Part shown: positions 29,401 to 39,271 of the stretch, one piece after another
Numbering within the stretch: position 1 is the stretch's first letter
How the letters are laid out: each line of letters starts with the position of its first letter
Assembly: GCA_039105265.1 (NCBI GenBank)
Contig: JAPFFF010000030.1
Coordinates: forward strand, 372,001-436,000
Origin: Tritrichomonas musculus
Taxonomy: Eukaryota; Parabasalia; Tritrichomonadida; Tritrichomonadidae
DNA: 64,000 nt
Direction: 5' to 3'
Translations under genes and position numbers: made by a program
The notes under the pieces: model-generated
What the model saw: only the letters and a program-made list of their open reading frames with translations
The model's database searches: none
What the model was told of the DNA's origin: nothing

Positions 29401-31035
29401 AATTCTCAATTTTTCAAAATATCTTTTTTTTTTTTTTTTTCTCTTTTTTTTAAAAAACTTTACTATTTTATTAACATTTATACAATTTTGAAAGTTCGTT
29501 ATTATCTACATTTTAATTAAGGGTATACATTCTGAGGTTTTTATATAGATTATTTGCTTTTCAATTTTGAGAATATAAAAACATTTTTCTTTGAATTTTG
29601 TGAGATTTTTCAAATTTGAATGTGATCGAAAAAAAGACGATTTTTTTGAATTTCCATGAATATCATCTGTAGTTAGATTTTTTTGAGGCATTTATATTTT
29701 TTATGCGAACATAGGAATATTGGCCTGAGGATTTTTTAAATCTACAATTATTCACTGAGATATCAAATATTTAGAAAACATTTTTGTATTTCATAAAAAT
29801 AAAAGTTTTTTGTATGATGAATTTTTATTCTGAGTTTATAATTATCAAAATATTTAATAAATACTTATTTTTTACTAATTTGTGTCTGATTTGAAAATTG
29901 TGTACTTTACTTGCATTTGTAGCTTGTTTTTGCATTTTTTCATTGACTGAATCATTTTTTTGATTTTTAACTTATGAAAATATATTTGATAAAGTTTGTA
30001 TTTATAGATATGATATGAGAAAAAGAGGAAATTTAATTCAATAACTGATCATATCACATGATCTCGGTGAATTTTGTGAATACAACTTTATTGCTTACCC
30101 TATCAAATATTAACTATATTTTATTAGTTTTGGCCTGAGGAATTTTGAATCCATCAGTTATACGCTTAGAATATATAATGAGAAAAAAACCCTTTCACTT
30201 TTCGTACAAATAAAAATTTTCTGTATGACGAATTTTATAGGTAGAAATTATTACTCTTCACTCATTCAATTTTTTTGCTTCTTATTACTGCACTTTGAAG
30301 TTCGATGCCTAAATTTTAAAAAATTAATAATTAAATAAGTATTCTCTCAAAATATAGAAAAATTATTATCATATTCACTTCATATTTTTAGTATAAATTC
30401 ATAATAAATTAATTATATAAAAAAAATTTATTGAATGAGCTCATTGAATATATTGTGAGAATGAGTTATTTTTCCTTTATAGTAAATTGATTATAGATAT
30501 TGAATATATTCTGAGGTTTTTAATTATTTAATGAAAAAAAATTGATAGAAGTGATTGAATATTTTATGAATGCTGATTCTTTTTTATTATCAATTTTGTG
30601 ATAAAAATATAGTGAATTATTGACCTTGTAGATTAAAACAGATTTTTTTTGACCTTATACTAAGGCCAAATAAGATTGAATTCCTTATTACTATAACCGC
30701 CAAAATGCAGTAATAAGCGATCATTATTCACCTATTATAGGTCAAATAAAATTGAATTCCTTATTACTGTAACCGCCAAACCGCAGTAATTAGAACTTTT
30801 TCACCTTTCTAAAGGCTAATAATTTTGACCTTTAAATATCTTAACAAATTAATTTTTTTTTGACAAAATTGAATCATTCAAAGATCCACTTTTTTAAAAT
30901 GAAAAGATAAATTGAATGAATAAAGATAGAACTTTTTGTATTACAAAATAATAATCTTTTTTTATAATTTTTGAAATAAATTTAGATATTATATATCAAT
31001 ATTTTTTAATATTTAATTTATATGCATTATATAAT
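29401..31035. other. Transposon right arm: AT-rich field with dispersed direct repeats
   Basis: No gene is supported. Boxes such as TTGGCCTGAGGAATTTTGAA and TCGTACAAATAAAAATTTTC recur here (about 29720, 30125 and 30210) and again at about 33310, 33725 and 34075. A unit with TTGAATTCCTTATTACT occurs twice (see 30655-30810). Confidence 0.6.
30655..30810. repeat. Twofold direct repeat with internal hairpin potential
   Basis: Two copies about 80 bp apart of a unit containing GAATTCCTTATTACT, then AACCGCCAAA, then GCAGTAAT. ATTACT and AGTAAT are complementary, so each unit can fold as a stem with an AACCGCCAAA-like loop. A related ATTACTG/CAGTAAT stem lies at about 32168-32198. Confidence 0.6.
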
Positions 31036-32090
31036 CAGGGATGTTTATCGATAGTGTCCGATAACGGTTAAATACGTTGCCAATATTATCGATATTATCG
31101 GGAGTAGAGTAGAATAACCGATACTATCCGATAATAAATATCATTATCGATAAAAACGGTTTTTATCATGGCCAATAATGACCGATATTTTTAACTTTTT
31201 TAAGGTAAAGAAAAGATATTTACTAGAAATTATGGCTATTTAATTGTTATATAATTATATAAAAGTTGTTTTTTCAAGTAATGACATATAAAAAAGCTTG
31301 TATGTACAAATGATCAAATTAATAAAAAAGATTTTTTATATTTCATAGGAAATTAACTTTTATTATAATGAAAGATAAGTAATATATTATAATTCTAATA
31401 ATATTTAAGTATGAAATTTAAAATCAATAAAGATAATTTTATTTTGGCAAAAAAATTAAATTTATCAAAAAGTGAACACGATAACTTTTTGTAAATTAAT
31501 AAAATTCTCTCCATTTCTCTAAATATTTTTAGACTTGATATTCTTTTAATAAAAAAAAACGCAAATTATTTTAGTAGCATTGCATTAATATTTCATTACA
31601 TATTAAGATTCGTTAATTTGCAAATATGGAAATAATTTCATACTGAGAAGATATGAGGAAATTATCGTCTTATAACTTTGTTCTTAATCATAACCTTTTT
31701 TTGTTGGCCAATTGGTTCTTTTTTAAAAATTTTGAAAATAATCTTTTTAAGTATTAATCAAAAACCTGATTTTTTAGCTTCTCATTATTATATTGGACAT
31801 ATAATGCACCCTGACCTTATTTCGCTTATTTCAGCATGCACTATTGAAGTACAATTAAAAATATAAAATTCCAAATTTTAGTCAAAAATGTAAAAAAAAA
31901 GTATGGAAATTTTATTATAAAATATCGGAGAATATCGAACCGTAACCGTCCGATAGTGACCAAATATCGGCGGTTTTGCTTAACGTATTTATCGATAATT
32001 ATTGGTTATCGAACAAATTTTTATCGATATTATCGGACTATCGATAATGAGCCGATAATCGATATTTATCATCATCGATCGACAACCCTG
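31036..32090. mobile_element. hAT-type nonautonomous element, 1055 bp, nested in the giant transposon
   Basis: The ends are CAGGGATGTTTATCGATAG (left) and CAGGGTTGTCGATCGATGA (right end read inward). The flanking octamers are identical: TATATAAT at 31028-31035 and 32091-32098. Subterminal regions are full of ATCGATA/CCGATAA repeats, likely transposase sites. There is no transposase; a 62-codon frame in the middle has no domain. It is the same length as, and about 98-99% identical by eye to, the copy at 58079-59133. Confidence 0.92.
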
Positions 32091-32098
32091 TATATAAT

Positions 32099-34593
32099 AT
32101 ATTCTATTATAATATTCTTTAAATTTTTCATTTTTTTAAAATTATTTTAAAATTTTCAAAATTTCTTTATTACTGTGATTTTTTGCAACAGTAATAAATG
32201 CGAGCTGTAACGAATTTTTACGCTGAGTTTATATTTATCAAAATATTAAAAAAATACTTATTATTTAGTATTTCGTGTCAGATTTGAAAATTGAATAGTT
32301 TACTTGATTTTTTTCGTTTGTTTTGAGAGGTATTCACCTTAAGTGACTTAACGGTCATTTTTCTTCTTTAAAATGTATTTTTAATTTTTTGAGCTAAATA
32401 CAGATTATTTTTATTTCTTTTTATCATCAAAATAATCTATAAAATGTTTAAATGACGATTTGAATATTAAATTGAAGAAAAAATCATATTTTAGTTAACA
32501 ATATAATTATATCATTTTATTTATAACATCGAATATATTTTGGATATCTTCATTATTCCAAAGTATTGTCACAATAAATGAAAATTTCTAATTATTTCCT
32601 AATTCAGAAACTGCAAAATCTGCATTCTTCATACTTTCAAACCCAAAAAGCATTTTTCAAGAAAAACAGATGATAACTTCAAAAATTGTCTTTATATGAT
32701 TCTACATCTTTAATATAATGATTATATTGGCCATGAGAATTTATTCCTAGAAGCATTAGTGATTTTATGCGGCCAATTTTTTGGAAAATATGTTTCATTT
32801 ATTAGACTCAAAATAAAAAATAAACGTTTTTTAACGTACATATAATTACAAAAATATTCAAAATTTTTAATAAAATTAAAGTGGCATTTTGGAACATTTT
32901 TCTTTCAATTTTTTTCTACGATATTTTACGGTTTTGAATGGCTCATAAACATTGAAAAAAATAATTTTTTTTATAAAATCGAATTTTCTCAAAAACCAGC
33001 GCATAAATAATTTTGCAATTTTTAATGTATCATTTATTAAATAAATGCGTTTTAATTTTTATATTTTTTTTAAAAAATACAGTCAAAATCCTCAAAGTGA
33101 ATACCTCTTTGTTTTGCTTTTATTTATTTTATAAGGAATTTTTATGATGTTTTATTTAGAAATATATATTTTATGGAATCTATAATTATATATAAAATAG
33201 GTTAAAAATGGAAAATTGAATTTGATAACTGATCATATATCAGGATCTCTACGAATTTAATTAATAGAAAAATGTCTAGGTAATAATGTAATATCAACAT
33301 AAAAATATTAGTTTTGGCCTGAGGAATTTTGATTCCATCAATCCTACACCTAGATGTCTAAATTAAATAAATACATTTGGGTTTTTCGTACAAATAAAAA
33401 TTTTCTGTATGACGAATTTTTATCCTGAGTTTATATTTATCAAAATATTAAATAAAAACTTATTTTTTACTAATTTGTGTCATATTTATAAATTGTATAC
33501 TTTACTTGATTTTTTTGTTTTGTTTTTCTTTTTTCTATTGATCAAATCATTTTTAGGATTTTTTAATTATGAATATATATTCTATAAAGTATGTATTTAT
33601 ATGTTTTAAACTTTTAAAAAGGTATTTTAATAGAAATAAGTGATCAACATTCAAGAACTCTACGAATTTTGAAGATACAAATATATTTCTATTTTTATAG
33701 ATTATATACATAAAAATATTAGTTTTGGCCTGAGGAATTTTGAATTCATCAATCATACGTTTTAATACTAATATGAGAAAAACTGTCAATAATACACTGA
33801 AATAAACAAACAAACAAAAATATAATTTCATAAATAACCTTTGCAACTGTTCGTTTGATGAAATACATAGTTAATTTTTCGAGAAATTGAAAAAATATAT
33901 GATTTTTTTTCCTTTTCAAATTTGTGAATATAAAAATATAAAAATAATAATTATCTCAAATTTGTGTACATTTCAAATTTTGAATTACAAAAAAACAAAA
34001 ATGGATTTTTTTTATAAAATTGGAATTTATCTACTTTTTATTAAGAAATATATTTAATACTTTAAAATATTATGATTGGCCTGAGGATTTTATTTTTGGA
34101 TTGTTATTTGAAAAATTAAAGATATCTTTTTGCTCATTTTAAAAGATAGAGCCAAATAAAAAAAATTCTTCTGATAATATTTGGTGTTCTTTTTATATTT
34201 ACCAAAAAATCAAGGAAAATCCTCTTTTTTTAAAAAATTGTTTTTGCTCAAAAATTGAAAGAAATTTGAGAGTACCCTTAAGCTCACTTTTTTTTAATGA
34301 AGATTTCAATAATTTTTTAAGGATGAAAGATTTTATACGATTTATATCAATTTCTAATAACTATTTTTAGTACATTTCTTATTTTGTATAACATTTTAAA
34401 TAAGTTCACTTTTTTATCGAGATTGTTTGATATTTTATAGAAAAAAAAAAGAATTGATGAATCTGAAATAAATTTTTAATAATAATTCTGATTGTACTTC
34501 TTTGTGAATAAATCATTTTCCTTAATTTCACTTTTTTTTGTTTTTGATGATTGTCTGAATTTTTGAAGGAAAAAAATAAATAGTTATTATATT
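32099..34593. other. Transposon right arm, no gene seen
   Basis: About 2.5 kb of AT-rich sequence with the dispersed direct repeats described separately. Open frames of 60-97 codons are Phe/Ile/Lys-rich and overlap the repeats; none has a domain. Confidence 0.55.
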
Positions 34594-35687
34594 CGACATC
34601 TAAATAATTATTTATTAATAATATAATTGATCTTTTTATTTTTTGAGTATTTTTTAGTTGATCGTTTTAAATTATATAAAAAAAAATTGAAAAAACAAAA
34701 AAAAGGTTATAACAATTTATATCTACATAATGATTTATTAATAATTTAATTGATCCTTTTATTTTTTGAGTATTTTTTAGTTGATCGTTTTAAATTATAT
34801 AAAAAAAAATTGAAAAAACAAAAAAAAGGTTATAACAATTTATATCTACATAATGATTTATTAATAATTTAATTGATCTTTTTATTTTTTGAGTATTTTT
34901 AAGTTGATCGTTTTAAATTATATAAAAAAAAATTGAAAAAACAAAAAAAAGGTTATAACAATTTATATCTACATAATGATTTATTAATAATTTAATTGAT
35001 CTTTTTATTTTTTGAGTATTTTTAAGTTGGTCGTTTTAAATTATATAAAAAAAATTGAAAAAACAAAAAAATTATTATACTAAAATAAATTTATAATATC
35101 AAGCCTCATTCTGCATCTTTGCTTGATATTAATCTCACTTTGTTCTTTAAGAAAATCGTTTTAAAATCTTAAATATCCGTTTAAAATTAATATTTATATC
35201 AAATTTTATATTTTTGTGAGAGCATTCAAATCAGAGTATTCAAAATATGGATTTTTTTTTATTCTTTCAATATATTCTGAGGTAGATTATAACAATTTTA
35301 AAACACAAATATTTTTTTACTCTCAGCTAGCTTCTAAATTTTCATATGACAGAATAATTAAGTATATTATAAACAACCATTTTAAACCAATAAATTGAAT
35401 TATTATGAAAATTATATAATATTTGAATATTTGCAAAAAAAAGGATGAAAAAGAGACAGAACAATCGATTCCACGGTAAACAAAGCAAATTACCAGAAAT
35501 AAAATACTTTATAAAGGATTTTGAGCCAAAAAAGTTAGAAATGAAGATAGAAAAATTTTGTATAAGCAAACCACTTTTTATTTAGTTTATTTGGGTGCAA
35601 AATAGGTGCAATAATAAAATTTGGGTGCAAAACCGATTTGGGGTGCATTTTTTGAATACCTATTTGGCCGGGGTGCATTTTGGGTGC
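34594..35687 (-). repeat. Right terminal inverted repeat of the giant transposon
   Basis: It is the reverse complement of 22007-22857 with few mismatches, and about 245 bp longer because it holds two additional 123-bp units. It ends with the same cluster of GCACCC boxes as the left arm. Confidence 0.9.
34600..35075 (-). repeat. 123-bp subterminal tandem repeat, about four copies
   Basis: The boundary box GATC(T/C)TTTTATTTTTTGAG recurs at 34629, 34752, 34875 and 34998, exactly 123 bp apart. Each unit contains GGTTATAACAATTTATATC. Copies are nearly identical, indicating recent expansion or homogenisation. Confidence 0.88.
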
Positions 35688-37797
35688 CAAAATCAATATC
35701 CCAATTTTTTTTTTCAATAATAATAACTATTTTTATATAACACTAAATGTTTTAAAAGCATATAAAAAGATATCAGAAGAATTAATGATTAGAATAAATT
35801 ATATAAAAAGTTATTGCTATTCTAAATTTATTATAAAGAGTTAAACTAAGTTTTTTATTTTCACGTTTAATTCAATTTAAAAGGATAATATCTTATTAAA
35901 TAAACATTTATATATTTTATTTTTGATTTATTAGGTTTATATTTTATTATATAAAATATATTAATAATAAAATTAATTTTGTAATATTTTTTTAATTGAG
36001 ATATATCGAAAAATAATCCTATCGGACGTGAAAATTTCCGAATTGAGTTTACAAAATTCTTATCAAAAATAATTTAAATAAATTGAGATAAAATACTCAA
36101 ATGTATTTTCTGAAGAAAATTTTATATATACTTATATCCTTTTAGTTTTTATTTTAATTTGAATTTTGTACGATGCAAATATTTATAAAACAGATTAATA
36201 TTATAATATTAAAATATAATTAGTTTAAACAAACCAATTATTGAGTTTTACTGTAAAAATTCAGTTGTACGACCTTTGAAATTATTTTGGTTTAAATATT
36301 TTCAATTATATGTAAAATTTTTCTAATCCCATTTTTCAATTACTAATATCTTATAATAGCCACAATATTTTTAATTGCATGTCTGTTTTTCAAATTTATG
36401 TATAAGTATATTGATAATATATAAATTTTCTTGATAAGATCATAAATATTACCATCATTTTGATTTTAAATTTAAATATATTTTAATTAATACACTAAAA
36501 AAGATTAATAAATACAGTAAAGGATCATCGCAGTTTTTTTTGCAAATGATCAGCATCATCATTATGAGATAATGCCAGTATTGATGATTTTTCTAAAATG
36601 TTATAGATCCTGATGGTTACATCATTTCCAATGCTATTTGATACCCTGTTTTCAAGTATTAAACCAACAGGAACCACTAAAAAGATTGCTTATCTACCAG
36701 AAAATTATTATTTTTCACTTTCTTTGGTTAATAATCTCACCAAGTTTGCATGTTTTGATTATAACTTGGGTTTTATAAGATGTGGTATAAATGAAAATAT
36801 AACATATGTGCATTTATGAATCTGAAGATTTAGAAATGTAAACTGATTAAGAAAATCATAATCATTTTTAAAGTAGATATCTCATTTATCTAATTAAAGC
36901 AAAAGAAAAAGATGTTAACAAAAAATTTCTTAATTGTTTGATAATATAATACCTTTTATAAATTTTTAATTATAATAAAATCACAACTTTCAAAATCATA
37001 TCTTTCAATTGGAATCAATGTCATATCTTTCAATGAAATTTTAATATTATATAAATATATATATTATCATTGAATCATATTATTATGATTGATATTCTTG
37101 AAATCATGAAGTTTTTATCATAAAAAGATATTGATATTATTAATGTTGATTCAAAGGATAAAACCAATTGATTCAATTGATGGAATAAAAAATCTTCATT
37201 CCCAAATGAAAATTAAGAATTAAAAATCATATGCAGGATATATTAGTTGGGAATTGGATGTAATCGCTTATATAATCTCTTAGAGATTATCTCTACAAAT
37301 TTTTAAAAGTTTATAAAAAATTCAATTAAAAAGTTTATAAAGTAACAGTTATTTTTATGTTTCTATAAATATTATATTTATTGTGATAAAATATTAAAAA
37401 ATCCCTTTGAAATAAAGAAATTGATAAATGAAATGTCGAAGCAAATTAGCATTCAAATTTTTTTTGAATGCATTTCTAAACAACTTTTTGATATCAATGA
37501 AACAAATAATGTATTCAAAAAATAATCATTTAAAATTAAATAAAAACTCAAAAAAATTTAATAAATAGACCTCTTAATTAAGAGAGGTGGCCGTTAATTT
37601 ATTTGTCTCAAAGTTCTTTTTAATTCTATCCAATTTTGTTATCTCCTCTCAAACTTTGTTAGGATTTTGAGAGAAAAATAAAATTTTTAATTTGTAAGAA
37701 GCATTCAAAACATAAAGAAGTTTGAAATAAAATAACGAACTTTATAGCTGCCGAGGTCTAATAAATCATTTCATTTTTACTCAAGTTAAAAATCAAT
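35688..37797. other. Gene-poor spacer right of the transposon
   Basis: About 2.1 kb. A 68-codon plus-strand frame at 36613-36819 (IAYLPENYYFSLSLVNNL) has somewhat protein-like composition and could be a relic of an unidentified gene. A short perfect palindrome CTCTTAATTAAGAG lies at about 37570. AACTTTTTGA occurs at 37482-37491. Nothing else is recognised. Confidence 0.4.
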
Positions 37798-38352
37798 ATG
37801 CATAGTTTAAAGATTCATTTGAAGTCCATTAAATTTAATCGTAATTTAATTAGTCCGAATGATAAAATTAGAGTAAGTGTTACAACAATACCTGAAGATA
37901 ATAAAGCTGCAGTTGTAATTGATGCAAAACAGATGGATGATATTCATAGTTCATTTGCAGTTGACATTACTGATAAAACCAAAAAGATCGTTTTGGTCAT
38001 AAGAAAGAAAAGTTTCTTCCAAAATGATCCAATTATTGCATCAACGATCATACGTTCATCTGATTTGCCTGCTCCAAGCAATTCAAGAAACACAGAAATT
38101 AAATCTATGTGTCTTTTTGAGCCTCTTCAAAATAAAGATTCATCTTCTTTAGTAAACATGCATTATTCAAAAGATCGAAGAATATTTGGGCATATGGAAA
38201 TCCTTTTCAGAGTAGAGTCATCATTTACAGCTCAAAAATCTTCATTTAATTTAGCGCCAAGCTCGAGCAAAATAACGAAAAGAGATTCTTCTTTAAATAA
38301 CATAGAAAATGAGAACCAAAATGATATTATGTTTATTGATAGTGGAATTTAG
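37798..38352 (+). CDS. Small C2-like domain protein
   Basis: The 184-residue frame is intact. Residues about 1-145 have the alternating strand pattern of a C2-type beta sandwich: LKIHLKSIKFNRNL at the start, RVSVTTIPEDNKAAVV, KKIVLVIRKKSFFQNDPIIA, and a closing FGHMEILFRV. The rest is a Ser/Asn-rich polar tail. A group of short trichomonad proteins with a single divergent C2-like domain looks like this, and I assign it there on pattern only. Acidic calcium-binding loops are not obvious, so calcium or lipid binding cannot be claimed. It starts at the first Met after a non-coding leader. A poly-T tract follows the gene. Confidence 0.6.
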   Translation: MHSLKIHLKSIKFNRNLISPNDKIRVSVTTIPEDNKAAVVIDAKQMDDIHSSFAVDITDKTKKIVLVIRKKSFFQNDPIIASTIIRSSDLPAPSNSRNTEIKSMCLFEPLQNKDSSSLVNMHYSKDRRIFGHMEILFRVESSFTAQKSSFNLAPSSSKITKRDSSLNNIENENQNDIMFIDSGI

Positions 38353-38387
38353 AGTTGATTTCATGACAAGTAAAGCGTTAAGTTTTA

Positions 38388-38424
<37 letters not shown>

Positions 38425-38667
38425 AAGATCAATATTCTATGAAAAATATTTCATCTATATATTAGTTGGAAATTTGAATAATATCATATATTTATGATTA
38501 ATCTAAAGGATTTTTTGAATCTTCTAAAGAATTCCTTTATTAAATAATTTTAGATATTAAATATAAAAAAAATTTTTTTAGAAGTAACTTATTTTTATTT
38601 TAAAAGGTTGAAATCTTTACTTTTTAATTAAATTTTTGAGACTTTCTTTTATTTCCTCTTGACTTAA
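38353..38667. other. Spacer with a poly-T tract
   Basis: The homopolymer T tract is at about 38390-38418. A plus-strand frame crossing it is a composition artefact. Nothing else is visible. Confidence 0.5.
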
Positions 38668-39110
38668 ACTTTACATGTTTGGATATTGTCGAATTTTTTC
38701 TTCTGAGAAGTTTTCATGAAAGTTTGCGTCAATGCCGAAATGAGAAAATAACTGAATAAGTTCATTAATTGAGTCATCAATATTTCCATTTATATTGAAT
38801 GCATCTTTTAAGAGTGACCTAACATCGTCCTCATGCAATTTTGCCATTAATTTCAAATAAGTAGGGAACAATGAAGTCGTTATTTTTCTGTAACTTCCAT
38901 GTGGCACATGAAATAATAGTTAACTGAATAATCGATTTTCAAGACAAGTCCAATCCATTCTGATGCAGCCATATAAAACGACGCCTCTTGCATTCATATG
39001 ATATTGTATTATTATCGCCAAGAGCAACAATTACCATTTGAACAATTGTGACCAGGCTTGTATATGCCATCAATTCTGCATTGAGAGATTGACAGTATTT
39101 CGGTACAAGG
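38668..39110 (-). pseudogene. Relic of an unidentified minus-strand gene
   Basis: The 3' part is open for 78 codons (ITTSLFPTYLKLMAKLHEDD, then VRSLLKDAFNINGNIDDSI). Upstream on the same strand, in other frames, are coding-like stretches: YCQSLNAELMAYTSLVTIV, then VIVALGDNNTI, and RRRFIWLHQNGLDLS. Their order and composition suggest one gene broken by frame changes, mostly alpha-helical. I do not recognise the family. It lies just downstream of the large Sel1 gene on the same strand. Confidence 0.5.
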
Positions 39111-39271
39111 AATGAATTCCACTGGATTGAAATTTAACCAATTAAGATATATTCAAAATATGAAAAAAGAATTCTGCTAATATATCTTATATCCAATTGT
39201 CAACAACACTTTGCACTCTATTCAATTGTGTTCGTTATAATGATTTAAATGAATCAGAATTATTCTTGCAT

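Larger units (their letters stand above)
29690..34110. repeat. Dispersed direct repeats of the transposon right arm
   Basis: At least five copies of a box starting TTGGCCTGAGGA lie at about 29722, 30126, 33314, 33725 and 34077. Three of them (29722, 30126, 33314) are followed after 80-100 bp by a box with TTTCTGTATGACGAATTTT or its variant. Two of these, and one further site at 32215, continue with TGAGTTTATATTTATCAAAA. All are in the same orientation, so these are remnants of one larger tandem or segmentally duplicated unit, now interrupted by the hAT-type MITE. Confidence 0.7.
22007..35687. mobile_element. Giant MULE-type DNA transposon, about 13.7 kb, with long inverted repeats
   Basis: The unit is bounded by inverted repeats of about 0.85 kb (left) and 1.09 kb (right), nearly identical where alignable and both ending in GCACCCAAAATGCACCCC. 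Between them lie a MULE transposase gene (27541-29400), a passenger gene (23038-24237), a 21-bp-period satellite, long fields of AT-rich and dispersed repeats, and a nested hAT-type MITE (31036-32090). MULEs usually leave 8-11 bp duplications; I could not identify a clean one here, only T-rich similarity outside both ends and a weak continuation of the inverted repeat to about 21990 and 35704. The transposase frame is intact and the repeats are well matched, which suggests fairly recent movement. Confidence 0.85.

Noticed and set aside
31678-31866. 62-codon frame in the 1055-bp MITE (also at 58721-58909)
   Set aside because: It has no domain, and its conservation is explained by the identity of the two MITE copies.
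33409-33846. Two overlapping frames of 66 and 97 codons in the transposon right arm
   Set aside because: They overlap dispersed repeats, have Phe/Ile/Lys composition, lie on opposite strands and lack any domain.
22007-35687. Polinton/Maverick or other virus-like element
   Set aside because: Length and long inverted repeats would fit, but I see no DNA polymerase B, retroviral-type integrase, packaging ATPase or capsid frame. The only recognisable mobility gene is a MULE transposase.
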